Assembly (NCBI RefSeq): GCF_014534745.1
Contig: NZ_JACVVP010000048.1
Span: forward strand, 1-57,889
Direction of reading: 5' to 3'
DNA: 57,889 nucleotides
Origin: Flammeovirga sp. EKP202
Lineage (GTDB): Bacteria; Bacteroidota; Bacteroidia; Cytophagales; Flammeovirgaceae
Shown piece by piece: positions 19,801-26,801 of the stretch. The notes below the pieces were generated by a model that saw only the letters and a list, made by a program, of their open reading frames with translations, searched no databases and had not been told where the DNA came from. Numbering within the stretch: position 1 is the stretch's first letter; each line of letters opens with the position of its first letter. A program made the translations under genes and the position numbers.

Positions 19801-20018
19801 TGTATAGAATAAGCACCATCCAAATCTGTAACTGTACCTTTGGTAGTACCTTTAATTTTAATGGAAGCGACAGGTAATGGAAAATTGTCTTCTTCATTCA
19901 TTACAACCCCTGTCAATATAGTTTGTTCTTGGGCGAACGTTATTGTGGTAATTGTTTGAAGAAGAAAAATAACTAATCCCACAAAGCGGGATAACGGATA
20001 AGAAGTAATTTTTCTCAT
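16830..20018 (-). CDS. SusC/RagA-family TonB-dependent transporter
   Basis: 1062 residues from the ATG at 20018; a TTG at 20024 would add two. Signal peptide ending in TFAQ, then a carboxypeptidase-regulatory-like domain (about 30-115, GTTKGTVTDLDGAYSI). The TonB box and plug start is DDVVVVGYGTVQKRDLTGSI, followed by a plug with the conserved ANGVVLITTKKG. The large 22-strand barrel ends with an aromatic residue (INVTF). It imports the oligosaccharides held by the SusD partner. It is the first gene of the three-gene minus-strand operon, divergent to the plus-strand enzyme operon across a 788-bp region. Confidence 0.96.
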   Translation of the reverse strand: MRKITSYPLSRFVGLVIFLLQTITTITFAQEQTILTGVVMNEEDNFPLPVASIKIKGTTKGTVTDLDGAYSIQVEKGQELVISYLGMETQTWTYNGASKHDFYLRADAAMLDDVVVVGYGTVQKRDLTGSISKVKEDENVVRQYNDLDQMLQGRVSGVQVIGNEGAQGGAVSVKIRGVNSLRGNNEPLYVVDGIIISSAGDTPVNVQGGNSAPSAQNGLAGINPKDIEDIEVLKDASATAIYGSRGANGVVLITTKKGTKGAAKVNFFANTSISEPSKTIDVLDGFEYAQFINDVNLSNNQVPLYQLNPETREVYQLASGNLLQQHNWQDEIYRTGVSYNAGASISGANETTDYYISMGYNNKQGVIPNSFSQSGDLRINLGQKISEKLRFEAKTTLNILDGSYAQTGERAGGSRSLINQMVGKLPLTGLNIDGEDDGDAVELTPWDFMKNNDDLTKQFRTIIGGKLEYKIVKGLKATLRTGADLRNQDRSIWFGPGTFQGNQLNGYLNTIQQKRSSYNIDGIVNFNRTFNRKHRVGATAVVTYDYINSQNTTYAVSNFIDHSFRGEAPQYGQDILSPQRTLTYEESIFSYLGRVNYTFNNKYIMTANFRADKSSKFEEGKQWGFFPSASVAWYISEEDFLKTSSSLSDLKLRAGWGRTGNQAIQPFQTLSNYTNNLYPDGNNGNQVGLIPGNLANTNLTWETTDQINVGLDFGFLKSRITGTVDLYSKHTMDLLQRLQAPTSTGFKNYYINRGEMYNRGVELNLNTVIVDNDTWGVNIGGSLTKNITEIGELGIPESTIYIDGQPQQVQGYLGNEVSSGGTLNGPANIFVKGMPVGVFYGYKTNGIYATEEAAKSGPTFNGNANQAGDVIFVDQNGDGNITSDDKTIIGDPNPDFMYSINMEFRYKIFRLSMLWNGVYGNDVLNADLVWTGYPSPVYNSWNVRPETYYNAWTPQNTNTDTPRIGYGYGNSMGSHITDRMIEDGSYLRLSNVTFTVDLPTDKWQSIGAISIYCTVRNPITITNYSGYDPEVTSFLYDGTIMGTDWGAYANLRTYLMGINVTF

Positions 20019-20110
20019 ACTCAAAATATTTTAAAAAATAATTTTAGAGGAACAGAGGTATTGTTCATTTCACTTTCAAATACTAATGCTCCAGAAGTAC
20101 TCGACTACGC

Positions 20111-20250
20111 TGAAGTAATAATTATCATTTCTGTTTTATAAATACGGTTTCTTGAAGTAAATCCGTCATAGTCAAATCTGAATTTTCTGAACATTGAAGT
20201 AATAATGTTTTAGATGATTATTCCATTTCATTATGCTTATTTCACTTCAA
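20111..20250. promoter_or_regulatory. Candidate HTCS operator: TGAAGTAA repeats at 42-bp spacing
   Basis: TGAAGTAA occurs at 20111, 20153 and 20195, each 42 bp apart (four helical turns). An inverted form (CACTTCAA) lies at 20243, and further GAAGTA copies at 20094 and 20288. Regular helical phasing upstream of susC suits binding by AraC-type dimers. The link to the regulators is inference. Confidence 0.4.
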
Positions 20251-20298
20251 TAAGTTTAGCCTTGTAATAATGAATGACTACAGTGTCGAAGTACATTA

Positions 20299-20306
20299 CA
20301 AATGTA
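20299..20306 (-). promoter_or_regulatory. Possible -7 box for susC
   Basis: On the minus strand this reads TACATTTG, a match to TAnnTTTG. No TTG is found at the usual -33 distance, and the resulting leader would be about 280 nt, so this is weak. Confidence 0.25.
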
Positions 20307-20423
20307 GGGTGGACACTAATTGATGGTATGCAGATTTTATTCATTTGACTGCTTTATATGATTTATGATGCTCAATTTCAGATTTCAAAAAGGTGAAAAA
20401 AATTACTTTCGTGATGAAAAAGT

Positions 20424-20472
20424 CCACTCCTCAAGAGTCTTCTCACTTGTGGAGTAAATCTTCATGATTTAC
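20424..20472. other. Two adjoining hairpins in the divergent region
   Basis: ACTCCTCAAG pairs with CTTGTGGAGT (one T-T mismatch, 20426-20435 with 20446-20455). GTAAATC pairs with GATTTAC (20454-20460 with 20466-20472). The two stems share two bases, so full formation of one slightly competes with the other. Confidence 0.4.
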
Positions 20473-20758
20473 GCTTTAGGCAATGATAATAAATCTTTAG
20501 TTTTTAAGTAATGATTTTTGATGTTCTGACCACATTAATGAGGAAATATGTAATAAATAAGTCTATTTTTTCGATTAATTATTCATTCTTTTAAAGAATG
20601 GAATGTAAAAAAATGTAACGGTAAAACTGCATTTTTAATATCAAGGAGGCTTATTTTGATAAAAAAGTAACTAAATGAAAAATTGCAAAGAACTTCACCT
20701 TTTAGTATTGGTTCTATTTTAAAGAGAAAACTCCATATCTGTAAGCTGTATCCTAAAG

Positions 20759-20766
20759 TACTTTTG
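20759..20766 (+). promoter_or_regulatory. Candidate -7 box for the enzyme operon
   Basis: TACTTTTG matches TAnnTTTG and lies 40 nt before the ATG at 20807. No clear -33 element is visible, as is common for activator-dependent PUL promoters. Confidence 0.4.
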
Positions 20767-20806
20767 TATCAACAACATCGGAAAGTGAAATGAAAAGTAC
20801 TTTGTC

Positions 20807-21835
20807 ATGAAAAGAAATTACGTTCATATAGTATCAATTTTATTACTCTTATTACAAACAAGGTGCTCCTCTGTCAAAGGAGGTTCAGGTGACCTTGTGG
20901 AGGTGAAGCCAAGAGTGATTATTACAACCGATATTTATAATGCGGACTTTTCAATGAAAGACGAACAGGCTCTAACGTACCTGATGTGGTACTTAAATAA
21001 GATGACTGTTCAAGGAGTAGTTTTAGACCGATACAATGCCTTTGGTGTAAATAAAGTAAAGGAGATTTTTCAGTGTTATGAGAAAGACTTTTTAAATGAC
21101 TCTTTTTCTTTTAGTCAACACCAATTCCAATTGCCGGACAGTCTAAAAGTAAGTCTTCAGAAAGACAGAAAAGCAGGTGTCCAAAAAATTATAACAGAAG
21201 CAAGAAGCCAAAATGATTCTCCTTTGTATGTTTTAATACTTGGTACAATGGAAGTGGTGAATGAGGCTTTAATGTTGGCACCAGACATCTCCGAAAACAT
21301 CAGATTGATCTCCATAGGATCAGGTGTAAAACCTCCAGATGAAGATGTATGTGGAAATCTGAATTGGAATGGATGGGGCAGAACGGAAGTATTTGAACGT
21401 TTCACTAATCTTTGGTGGATCGAGAATGACTGGGCTTATAAAGGTTTATCCGAAGGAGATAAACCTCAAGAAATATACAATGGAGTAATTCAGTATGGTG
21501 AGTTAGGTGATTTTATATCAAAGAGCGAAAAAACGCGTTTCGACCTAGAAGGAGCCATTCCCATCATGTTTTTGGTGGACCCACAAATCAAACCTAATTA
21601 TCCAGAGTTTGGAGGTTGGACAGGAAACTATATCAAACCCTTTCCTGTAGAGCGACCACACTATTGGGTAGACAGAGCAGATACAAAGCAATGGGATTAT
21701 CAATACCCTTGCAAGTCGTGGGATTTGGCATTTCAGGTATTAAACGAAAGAAAGAATAACGTATTAATACGACGTGATCAAATGTATTCCTCTTTGATGG
21801 ATCAGCTAAATCAACTTTACTCTATGGCACTGTAA
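20807..21835 (+). CDS. DUF1593/nucleoside-hydrolase-like lipoprotein
   Basis: 342 residues. A hydrophobic N-terminus ends at Cys20, so this is a probable lipoprotein. RVIITTDIYNADFSMKDEQA near the start of the mature protein resembles the Asp-rich entry of the nucleoside-hydrolase fold in DUF1593 proteins (usually VxxTTDxxxEPDDxxSL). LYVLILGTMEVVNEAL and IRLISIGSG fit the same fold. DUF1593 proteins are often found with carbohydrate-active enzymes, but their substrate is not established. It is the first gene of the plus-strand mannan operon, so a glycan-related hydrolase role is plausible. The C-terminal Ig-like extension seen in many DUF1593 proteins is missing. Confidence 0.65.
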   Translation: MKRNYVHIVSILLLLLQTRCSSVKGGSGDLVEVKPRVIITTDIYNADFSMKDEQALTYLMWYLNKMTVQGVVLDRYNAFGVNKVKEIFQCYEKDFLNDSFSFSQHQFQLPDSLKVSLQKDRKAGVQKIITEARSQNDSPLYVLILGTMEVVNEALMLAPDISENIRLISIGSGVKPPDEDVCGNLNWNGWGRTEVFERFTNLWWIENDWAYKGLSEGDKPQEIYNGVIQYGELGDFISKSEKTRFDLEGAIPIMFLVDPQIKPNYPEFGGWTGNYIKPFPVERPHYWVDRADTKQWDYQYPCKSWDLAFQVLNERKNNVLIRRDQMYSSLMDQLNQLYSMAL

Positions 21836-21860
21836 ACAGAGCTTTCGATGGTGGTTATTA

Positions 21861-21926
21861 GAAATCAGGAGATTTCTGTTGATCTGCAAAGCACGAATGA
21901 CGCTTACGCTTAACATTCGCGCTAGT
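21861..21926. repeat. Family A half element
   Basis: Hairpin GAAATC/GATTTC (21861-21876), then the arm GCACGAATGACGCTTACGCT + TAACATTCGCGC, in which GCGAATG pairs with CATTCGC imperfectly. It lies in the 158-bp gap before the second GH26 gene. Confidence 0.7.
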
Positions 21927-21993
21927 GGATAGATGATTACAACCTAGTTTCAGTGTATTTATAGGAACAATTAATTTTTTAAATAACAAGGTA

Positions 21994-23118
21994 ATGAGAA
22001 AGACTATAATAGTTTCTTTTATAACTTTTTTCTTTTCTATCGGTTCTAGTGTAGCTCAAGATAGTGTGAAATTGAATGATAAAAAGGCAACTAAACCAAC
22101 CAAGGCATTATACCAGCAATTACATGAGGTGTCAAATAAAAATCAAACCATTTTTGGACATCAAGATGACTTGGCTTACGGTTATCATTGGTGGGGTGAC
22201 AATTCAGATGTAAAGCAAGTAGCAGGTGATTACCCAGGCCTTTACGGTTGGGATATTGGAGAAATCGGAAACGAGAAAAACTTAGACGGTATTCCTTTTG
22301 CCGACATCAAAAGATACATTAAAGAAGCACATGGCAGAGGCGGTATCACGACTTTAAGCTGGCACATGGTCAATCTCAAAACAAAGACAAGTGCTTGGGA
22401 TAAAACAAGCGTGGTACATGAGATGTTGAAAGGCGGGAAATATCATGAAGAGTTCATCCAAAAGCTAGATTTAGTAGCTGACTTTTTAAATGATCTTGAA
22501 GTAGATGGAGAGAAAATACCAGTGCTATTCAGACCTTGGCACGAACACAACGGATCATGGTTCTGGTGGGGCGGAAAAAATGTTTCCAAAGAAGATTACA
22601 TCAAGTTATGGCAGTTTACGGTGAAGTATTTAAGAGACAAGAAGAAAATTCACCATGTCGTTTATGTGTATTCTACAGACTCTTTTGAAACGGAAGAAAT
22701 GTATTTAGATCGTTATCCTGGAGATGAATATGTAGATATTTTAGGATTTGATGATTACGGTGCTTTCAGAAAAAATGCGGATGATGCGAGAGAAAAATGG
22801 ATCATCAACGAGCTGGAAATCATCGCAAAATTAGCAGATCAAAAAGGAAAAGTTTGTGCTTTTACAGAAACAGGAATTGAAGCCATGGTAGATGATCACT
22901 TTTTCACAAAGAAACTTTTACCAATGCTAAACCATAATGAATGGACTAGAAAAGCAGCATATGTAATGGTTTGGAGAAACGCTAACTACGAAAAGGAACA
23001 AAGAGATCATTTCTACGCACCTTATAAAGGGCACTCTTCAGCACCTGACTTTAAGAAGTTTACGGAAGATGAAAGCATTCTTTTAGAGTCAGACTTGAAT
23101 AATAAGAAATCAAAATAA
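21994..23118 (+). CDS. GH26 beta-mannanase or mannobiohydrolase, secreted
   Basis: 374 residues with a signal peptide ending SSVAQ and no lipobox. Acid/base Glu184 lies in FRPWHEHNGSWFWWG and nucleophile Glu292 in AFTETGIEAM. It differs from the first GH26 by an insertion around EVDGEK and by YGYHWWGD near the start, which recalls Bacteroides GH26 enzymes that release mannobiose; the mode of action is inference. It lies 15 nt before the symporter gene, which suits an enzyme making the disaccharide that the symporter takes up. Confidence 0.93.
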   Translation: MRKTIIVSFITFFFSIGSSVAQDSVKLNDKKATKPTKALYQQLHEVSNKNQTIFGHQDDLAYGYHWWGDNSDVKQVAGDYPGLYGWDIGEIGNEKNLDGIPFADIKRYIKEAHGRGGITTLSWHMVNLKTKTSAWDKTSVVHEMLKGGKYHEEFIQKLDLVADFLNDLEVDGEKIPVLFRPWHEHNGSWFWWGGKNVSKEDYIKLWQFTVKYLRDKKKIHHVVYVYSTDSFETEEMYLDRYPGDEYVDILGFDDYGAFRKNADDAREKWIINELEIIAKLADQKGKVCAFTETGIEAMVDDHFFTKKLLPMLNHNEWTRKAAYVMVWRNANYEKEQRDHFYAPYKGHSSAPDFKKFTEDESILLESDLNNKKSK

Positions 23119-23121
23119 CCG

Positions 23122-23130
23122 GTAGGGGGG
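23122..23130 (+). promoter_or_regulatory. Unusually strong Shine-Dalgarno-like sequence
   Basis: GTAGGGGGG sits 3 nt before the symporter ATG at 23134. Purine-rich leaders like this are rare in the window, where most starts lack any Shine-Dalgarno sequence. It may simply be G-rich by chance. Confidence 0.35.
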
Positions 23131-23133
23131 ATT

Positions 23134-25017
23134 ATGCAATTAGAAACTATTGATTTAGTAATCATCGGGCTGTACTTATTGTCTACAGTCGTGATTGGAA
23201 TTTACCTGAAGAAACAGGCTTCCAAAAATATGGAGTCTTATTTCTTGGGAGGAAATTCATTACCGTGGTACTTACTCGGTTTATCCAATGCGTCAGGAAT
23301 GTTTGACATTTCAGGAACAATGTGGATGGTGTACTTGTGCTTTGTCTACGGGATGAAAAGTGTCTGGATTCCATGGTTATGGCCAGCATTCAACCAAATT
23401 TTTATGATGATTTACTTATCGATTTGGTTACGTAGGTCCAATGTATTGACAGGAGCAGAATGGATCAGAACCCGTTTTGGTGATGGTCCTGGAGGAAAAC
23501 TTTCGCATATGGTAGTCGTGTTCTTTGCATTACTAAGCTGTTTAGGATTTCTATCTTACGGATTTATTGGAATAGGTAAGTTCATCGAAATTTTCATTCC
23601 ATGGTCGTATGTCGGTCAATTTATTCCATTGGACTTAACGGCAGAGCAGGTGCCTTATGCTTACGGTATTTTATTCACAACAATCGCCACTTTTTATGTA
23701 GTAATGGGCGGAATGTTGTCGATCGTATGGACTGACGTTTTGCAGTTTGGAATCATGACGGTTTCAGCAATTGTGATTGCAGGCATTGCGATGTATCAAG
23801 TCAACTCAGATACACTAATTGGAATGGTGCCCGAAGGCTGGAATTCTCCTTTCTTCAATTTTGATTTACAAATGGATTGGTCAGCGTATATACCATCCGT
23901 AAACAGCAAAATAGAAAGTGATGGATTCTCACCTTTCTCCATCTTCTTTATGATGATGTTGTTCAAAGGATTCTTTGCTTCAATGGCAGGGCCAGCACCC
24001 AATTTTGATATGCAGAAAGTGCTATCGACTAAATCACCAAAAGACGCAGCTAAAATGAGTGGTTTTGTTTCCGCAGTAATGTTCTTGCCAAGATATTTGA
24101 TGATTGGTGGATTCACGATTTTGGCAGTAGTTTATTTCAGCGGTGATATCAATCAGGCAGGTAGTGGTTTTGATTTTGAAAACATCTTACCAATGGCTAT
24201 TAAAGAGTTTGTGCCATCTGGCTTAATGGGATTATTATTGGCCGGTTTATTAGCCGCATTTATGTCTACTTTTGCTTCGACAGTCAACGCTGCACCAGCT
24301 TACTTGGTCAATGATATTTACCTTAGATATATTAATCCAAATGCAAGTAGTAAACTACAAATGAGAGCGAGTTATATTATCTCTGCAGCCGTAGTGATTA
24401 TTAGTACTATCATTGGTTTATATGTTGAAAATATCAACTCGGTATTACAATGGATCGTATCCGCATTATACGGTGGATATATCGCAGCCAACTTCTTAAA
24501 ATGGCACTGGTGGAGATTCAATGGTCATGGTTTCTTCTGGGGAATGGCAGCAGGTATTGCCGCTTCAATGATCTTCCCGATTGTGTTTAAAGAAACCTTG
24601 GAGCTTTATTACTTCCCTGTACTTTTTGCAGTATCATTAATCGGTTCAGTAGCCGGTACATTATTGACAAAACCTACAGAAGAGGAAACGTTAATCAACT
24701 TCTATAAGTCGGTAAAACCTTGGGGATACTGGGGGCCAATCAAAGAAAAGGTGATTGCTAAAGATCCAAATTTCCAAGTCAATAAGGATTTCAAAAAAGA
24801 TATGTTCAATGTAGTCACTGGTATCGTTTGGCAGTCAATGCTAACATTACTTCCACTTTATATCGTCATCAAGGAAGAAATGGGAATTTTGTCAACGGCT
24901 GCCATCTTGATCATCACCACATTGATCTTGAAGAAAAACTGGTACGATAAGCTTCCAGAAGATCATCAAGAAGTACCTGAATCTATTGAAGATAAAGAAT
25001 TCGCAGAAGCGAATTAG
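23134..25017 (+). CDS. Sodium:solute symporter (SSS family), probable mannobiose importer
   Basis: 627 residues with about 14 membrane segments. The family pattern is clear: YLLSTVVIGIYLKK in TM1, SYFLGGNSLPWYLLGLSNAS after it, and the TFASTVNAAPAYLVNDIY region later. It would use a Na+ gradient to move a sugar across the inner membrane. In Bacteroides fragilis a sugar transporter sits with the mannanase, the mannosylglucose phosphorylase and the 2-epimerase; the same set is adjacent here, so mannobiose is the likely cargo (inference). The C-terminal extension of about 60 residues is hydrophilic and then contains two more hydrophobic stretches. Confidence 0.92.
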   Translation: MQLETIDLVIIGLYLLSTVVIGIYLKKQASKNMESYFLGGNSLPWYLLGLSNASGMFDISGTMWMVYLCFVYGMKSVWIPWLWPAFNQIFMMIYLSIWLRRSNVLTGAEWIRTRFGDGPGGKLSHMVVVFFALLSCLGFLSYGFIGIGKFIEIFIPWSYVGQFIPLDLTAEQVPYAYGILFTTIATFYVVMGGMLSIVWTDVLQFGIMTVSAIVIAGIAMYQVNSDTLIGMVPEGWNSPFFNFDLQMDWSAYIPSVNSKIESDGFSPFSIFFMMMLFKGFFASMAGPAPNFDMQKVLSTKSPKDAAKMSGFVSAVMFLPRYLMIGGFTILAVVYFSGDINQAGSGFDFENILPMAIKEFVPSGLMGLLLAGLLAAFMSTFASTVNAAPAYLVNDIYLRYINPNASSKLQMRASYIISAAVVIISTIIGLYVENINSVLQWIVSALYGGYIAANFLKWHWWRFNGHGFFWGMAAGIAASMIFPIVFKETLELYYFPVLFAVSLIGSVAGTLLTKPTEEETLINFYKSVKPWGYWGPIKEKVIAKDPNFQVNKDFKKDMFNVVTGIVWQSMLTLLPLYIVIKEEMGILSTAAILIITTLILKKNWYDKLPEDHQEVPESIEDKEFAEAN

Positions 25018-25032
25018 GTATTACCTCATAAG

Positions 25033-25052
25033 CCCATGACTTCAGTCATGGG
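25033..25052. repeat. Family B palindrome
   Basis: CCCATGACTTCAGTCATGGG, a near-perfect 20-bp palindrome located 15 nt past the symporter stop. The same sequence is hairpin 4 of the element at 32630. Confidence 0.7.
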
Positions 25053-25068
25053 TTGAAAATCCATGTTT

Positions 25069-25211
25069 CAAGTGTTAAGCGACAGCGTCACTTGGAACAG
25101 ATTATAGGCGAAGTCTCCTGACTTCGAAATACATATTGGTTTGTTGGTTCGAAGTCGGGAGACTTCGCCAAAGACTAATCACAAGTGACGCCTAACGGCT
25201 TAACACTTGCG
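25069..25211. repeat. Family A composite element with two central hairpins
   Basis: Outer arms CAAGTGTTAAGCGACAGCG + TCACTTG (25069-25095) and its inverted partner CAAGTGACGCCTAACGGCTT + AACACTTG (25182-25209). They enclose two inverted GCGAAGTC hairpins (25109-25126 and 25149-25168). It is the most complete copy of this family in the window. Confidence 0.8.
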
Positions 25212-25240
25212 ATATGAAAGAATTAGGTGAACTACAAACT

Positions 25241-25386
25241 GGCAACGTAGACCCATGACTGAAGTCATGGGCTGGAAATATCTACTCCATCAACACTGAA
25301 GTGTTGACTACGTTGCCAAACTTCAAGACTTCAGTCTTGAATGTTTGGTTTATCACTTGCCCATAGTTTTAACTATGGTGCACGTA
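25241..25386. repeat. Family B multi-hairpin element, inverted copy
   Basis: The stem GGCAACGTAG / CTACGTTGCC (25241-25250 with 25308-25317) encloses hairpins CCCATGACTGAAGTCATGGG and TCAACACTGAAGTGTTGA. Then follow TTCAAGACTTCAGTCTTGAA and CCATAGTTTTAACTATGG and the end GTGCACG. Read on the minus strand, the four hairpins come in the same order as in the 32630-32765 element. Confidence 0.75.
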
Positions 25387-25431
25387 CCAACAATTAAATG
25401 ATTAAAAAAAAGAAATAAAGAAAATAATACA

Positions 25432-26637
25432 ATGAATTTTAGAGAGCAAGTAATCGGATTGATTGAAAAACAGGAAGCATTATTAAGCCAAGAAAATAAA
25501 CCAACAGCAGCTTATAATGGCATTTTTACAAAATATGAAAATCCAATTTTAACGGCAACTCATACACCAATTGCATGGAGATTTGATTTAAATGAAGAAA
25601 CAAATCCTTTCCTTCAAGAGCGTATCGGTATGAATGCTACTTTTAATGCCGGAGCCATTCGTTTTAATGGCAAATATGTATTGATGGTAAGAGTAGAAGG
25701 TGTGGATAGAAAGTCATTTTTTGCAGTAGCAGAAAGCGATAATGGTATTGACAACTTCCGTTTTTGGGATAAGCCTGTATTAATGCCGGAAACAGAGGAG
25801 CCTGATACAAACGTATATGACATGCGTCTAACACAACATGAAGACGGTTGGATCTACGGTATTTTCTGTACAGAAAGAAAAGATCCTAATGCGCCAGCAA
25901 ATGATACTTCTTCAGCTGTAGCGGCGGCAGGAATTGTTCGTACCAAAGATTTAGTGAATTTCGAACGCCTTCCTGATTTGATTTCTTATTCAGGTCAACA
26001 AAGAAACGTGGTATTGCACCCAGAATTTGTAGACGGAAAATATGCTTTATATACAAGACCACAAGACGGGTTTATCGATACAGGTTCTGGCGGAGGAATC
26101 GCTTGGGGATTGACGGACTCAATGGAGAAAGCAGAAGTGAAAGAGGAGAGAGTGATCGAGCCAAAAATTTACCATACGATCAAAGAGGTGAAAAACGGTC
26201 AAGGTCCAGCACCAATCAAAACTTCTGAGGGTTGGTTGCACTTAGCTCACGGTGTAAGAAATACAGCGGCAGGTCTCCGTTATGTATTGTATATGTTCAT
26301 GACTTCACTAGAAGATCCAACAAAAGTAACACATCGTCCAGCAGGTCATTTCATTGCTCCACTAGGTGACGAAAGAGTAGGTGACGTTTCTAACGTAGCT
26401 TTTGCCAATGGATGGATTGCCGATGAAAACGGTGAAGTGAAAATTTACTATGCATCATCAGATACAAGAATGCACGTAGCGACATCAACAATTGATCAAT
26501 TGGTAGATTACTGCAAAAACACACCAGAAGACGGTTACCGTTCAGTAACATCAGTTCAAACTATCCATGATATGGTAGACAGAAATGAGAAGGTGTTGGA
26601 TGAGGTAAAAGGTATGATGGAAGAAGTAAGAGGATAG
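25432..26637 (+). CDS. 4-O-beta-D-mannosyl-D-glucose phosphorylase (GH130_1)
   Basis: 401 residues, cytoplasmic (no signal). GH130 enzymes use phosphate to split beta-mannosides. This one has the subfamily 1 features: [31 protein letters not shown], the catalytic general acid Asp130 in NVYDMRL, and the phosphate/substrate region [19 protein letters not shown]. Its length matches characterised mannosylglucose phosphorylases (about 390-400). It makes mannose-1-phosphate and glucose from mannosyl-glucose, the product of the next gene's enzyme. The 414-bp leader between it and the symporter is packed with palindromic repeats. Confidence 0.94.
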   Translation: MNFREQVIGLIEKQEALLSQENKPTAAYNGIFTKYENPILTATHTPIAWRFDLNEETNPFLQERIGMNATFNAGAIRFNGKYVLMVRVEGVDRKSFFAVAESDNGIDNFRFWDKPVLMPETEEPDTNVYDMRLTQHEDGWIYGIFCTERKDPNAPANDTSSAVAAAGIVRTKDLVNFERLPDLISYSGQQRNVVLHPEFVDGKYALYTRPQDGFIDTGSGGGIAWGLTDSMEKAEVKEERVIEPKIYHTIKEVKNGQGPAPIKTSEGWLHLAHGVRNTAAGLRYVLYMFMTSLEDPTKVTHRPAGHFIAPLGDERVGDVSNVAFANGWIADENGEVKIYYASSDTRMHVATSTIDQLVDYCKNTPEDGYRSVTSVQTIHDMVDRNEKVLDEVKGMMEEVRG

Positions 26638-26663
26638 GTTGTTTTACCAATTTTGGATATCCT

Positions 26664-26701
26664 GAAAGGACGTTGCATTGCGACGTCCTCGGGAACCAAA
26701 A
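26664..26701. repeat. Family C repeat
   Basis: GGACGTTGCATTGCGACGTCC hairpin (26668-26688, one base over 20) followed by the family tail TCGGGAACCAAAA. It lies between the phosphorylase and epimerase genes. Confidence 0.65.
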
Positions 26702-26801
26702 GACATCAAATAAAAGGTTTATAGTATAGTTTAGAATTAAGAGAGTGAGAAAGGGGGAAATTTATTTTCCTCTCACTTCTCTTTAAAATAAGGCAACTCC
26801 C

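Larger units (their letters stand above)
20019..20806. other. Long divergent regulatory region between susC and the enzyme operon
   Basis: 788 bp with no gene. It holds spaced TGAAGTAA repeats (20111-20250), a possible minus-strand -7 box (20299-20306), two adjoining hairpins (20424-20472) and a plus-strand -7-like box (20759-20766). It is the natural place for the HTCS regulators to act. Other parts are AT-rich and show nothing I can name. Confidence 0.6.

Noticed and set aside
16830-20018. A second SusC/SusD pair elsewhere in the locus
   Set aside because: Only one TonB-dependent transporter and one SusD were found; the other large proteins are propeller sensors.
25145-25170. tRNA T-loop (GGTTCGAAGTC)
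   Set aside because: The TTCGAA belongs to a family A GAAGTC hairpin; no acceptor, D or anticodon arms are found.
25069-25386. CRISPR-like array of palindromic repeats
   Set aside because: Repeats differ in sequence, alternate in orientation and lack regular spacers; no cas gene is present.
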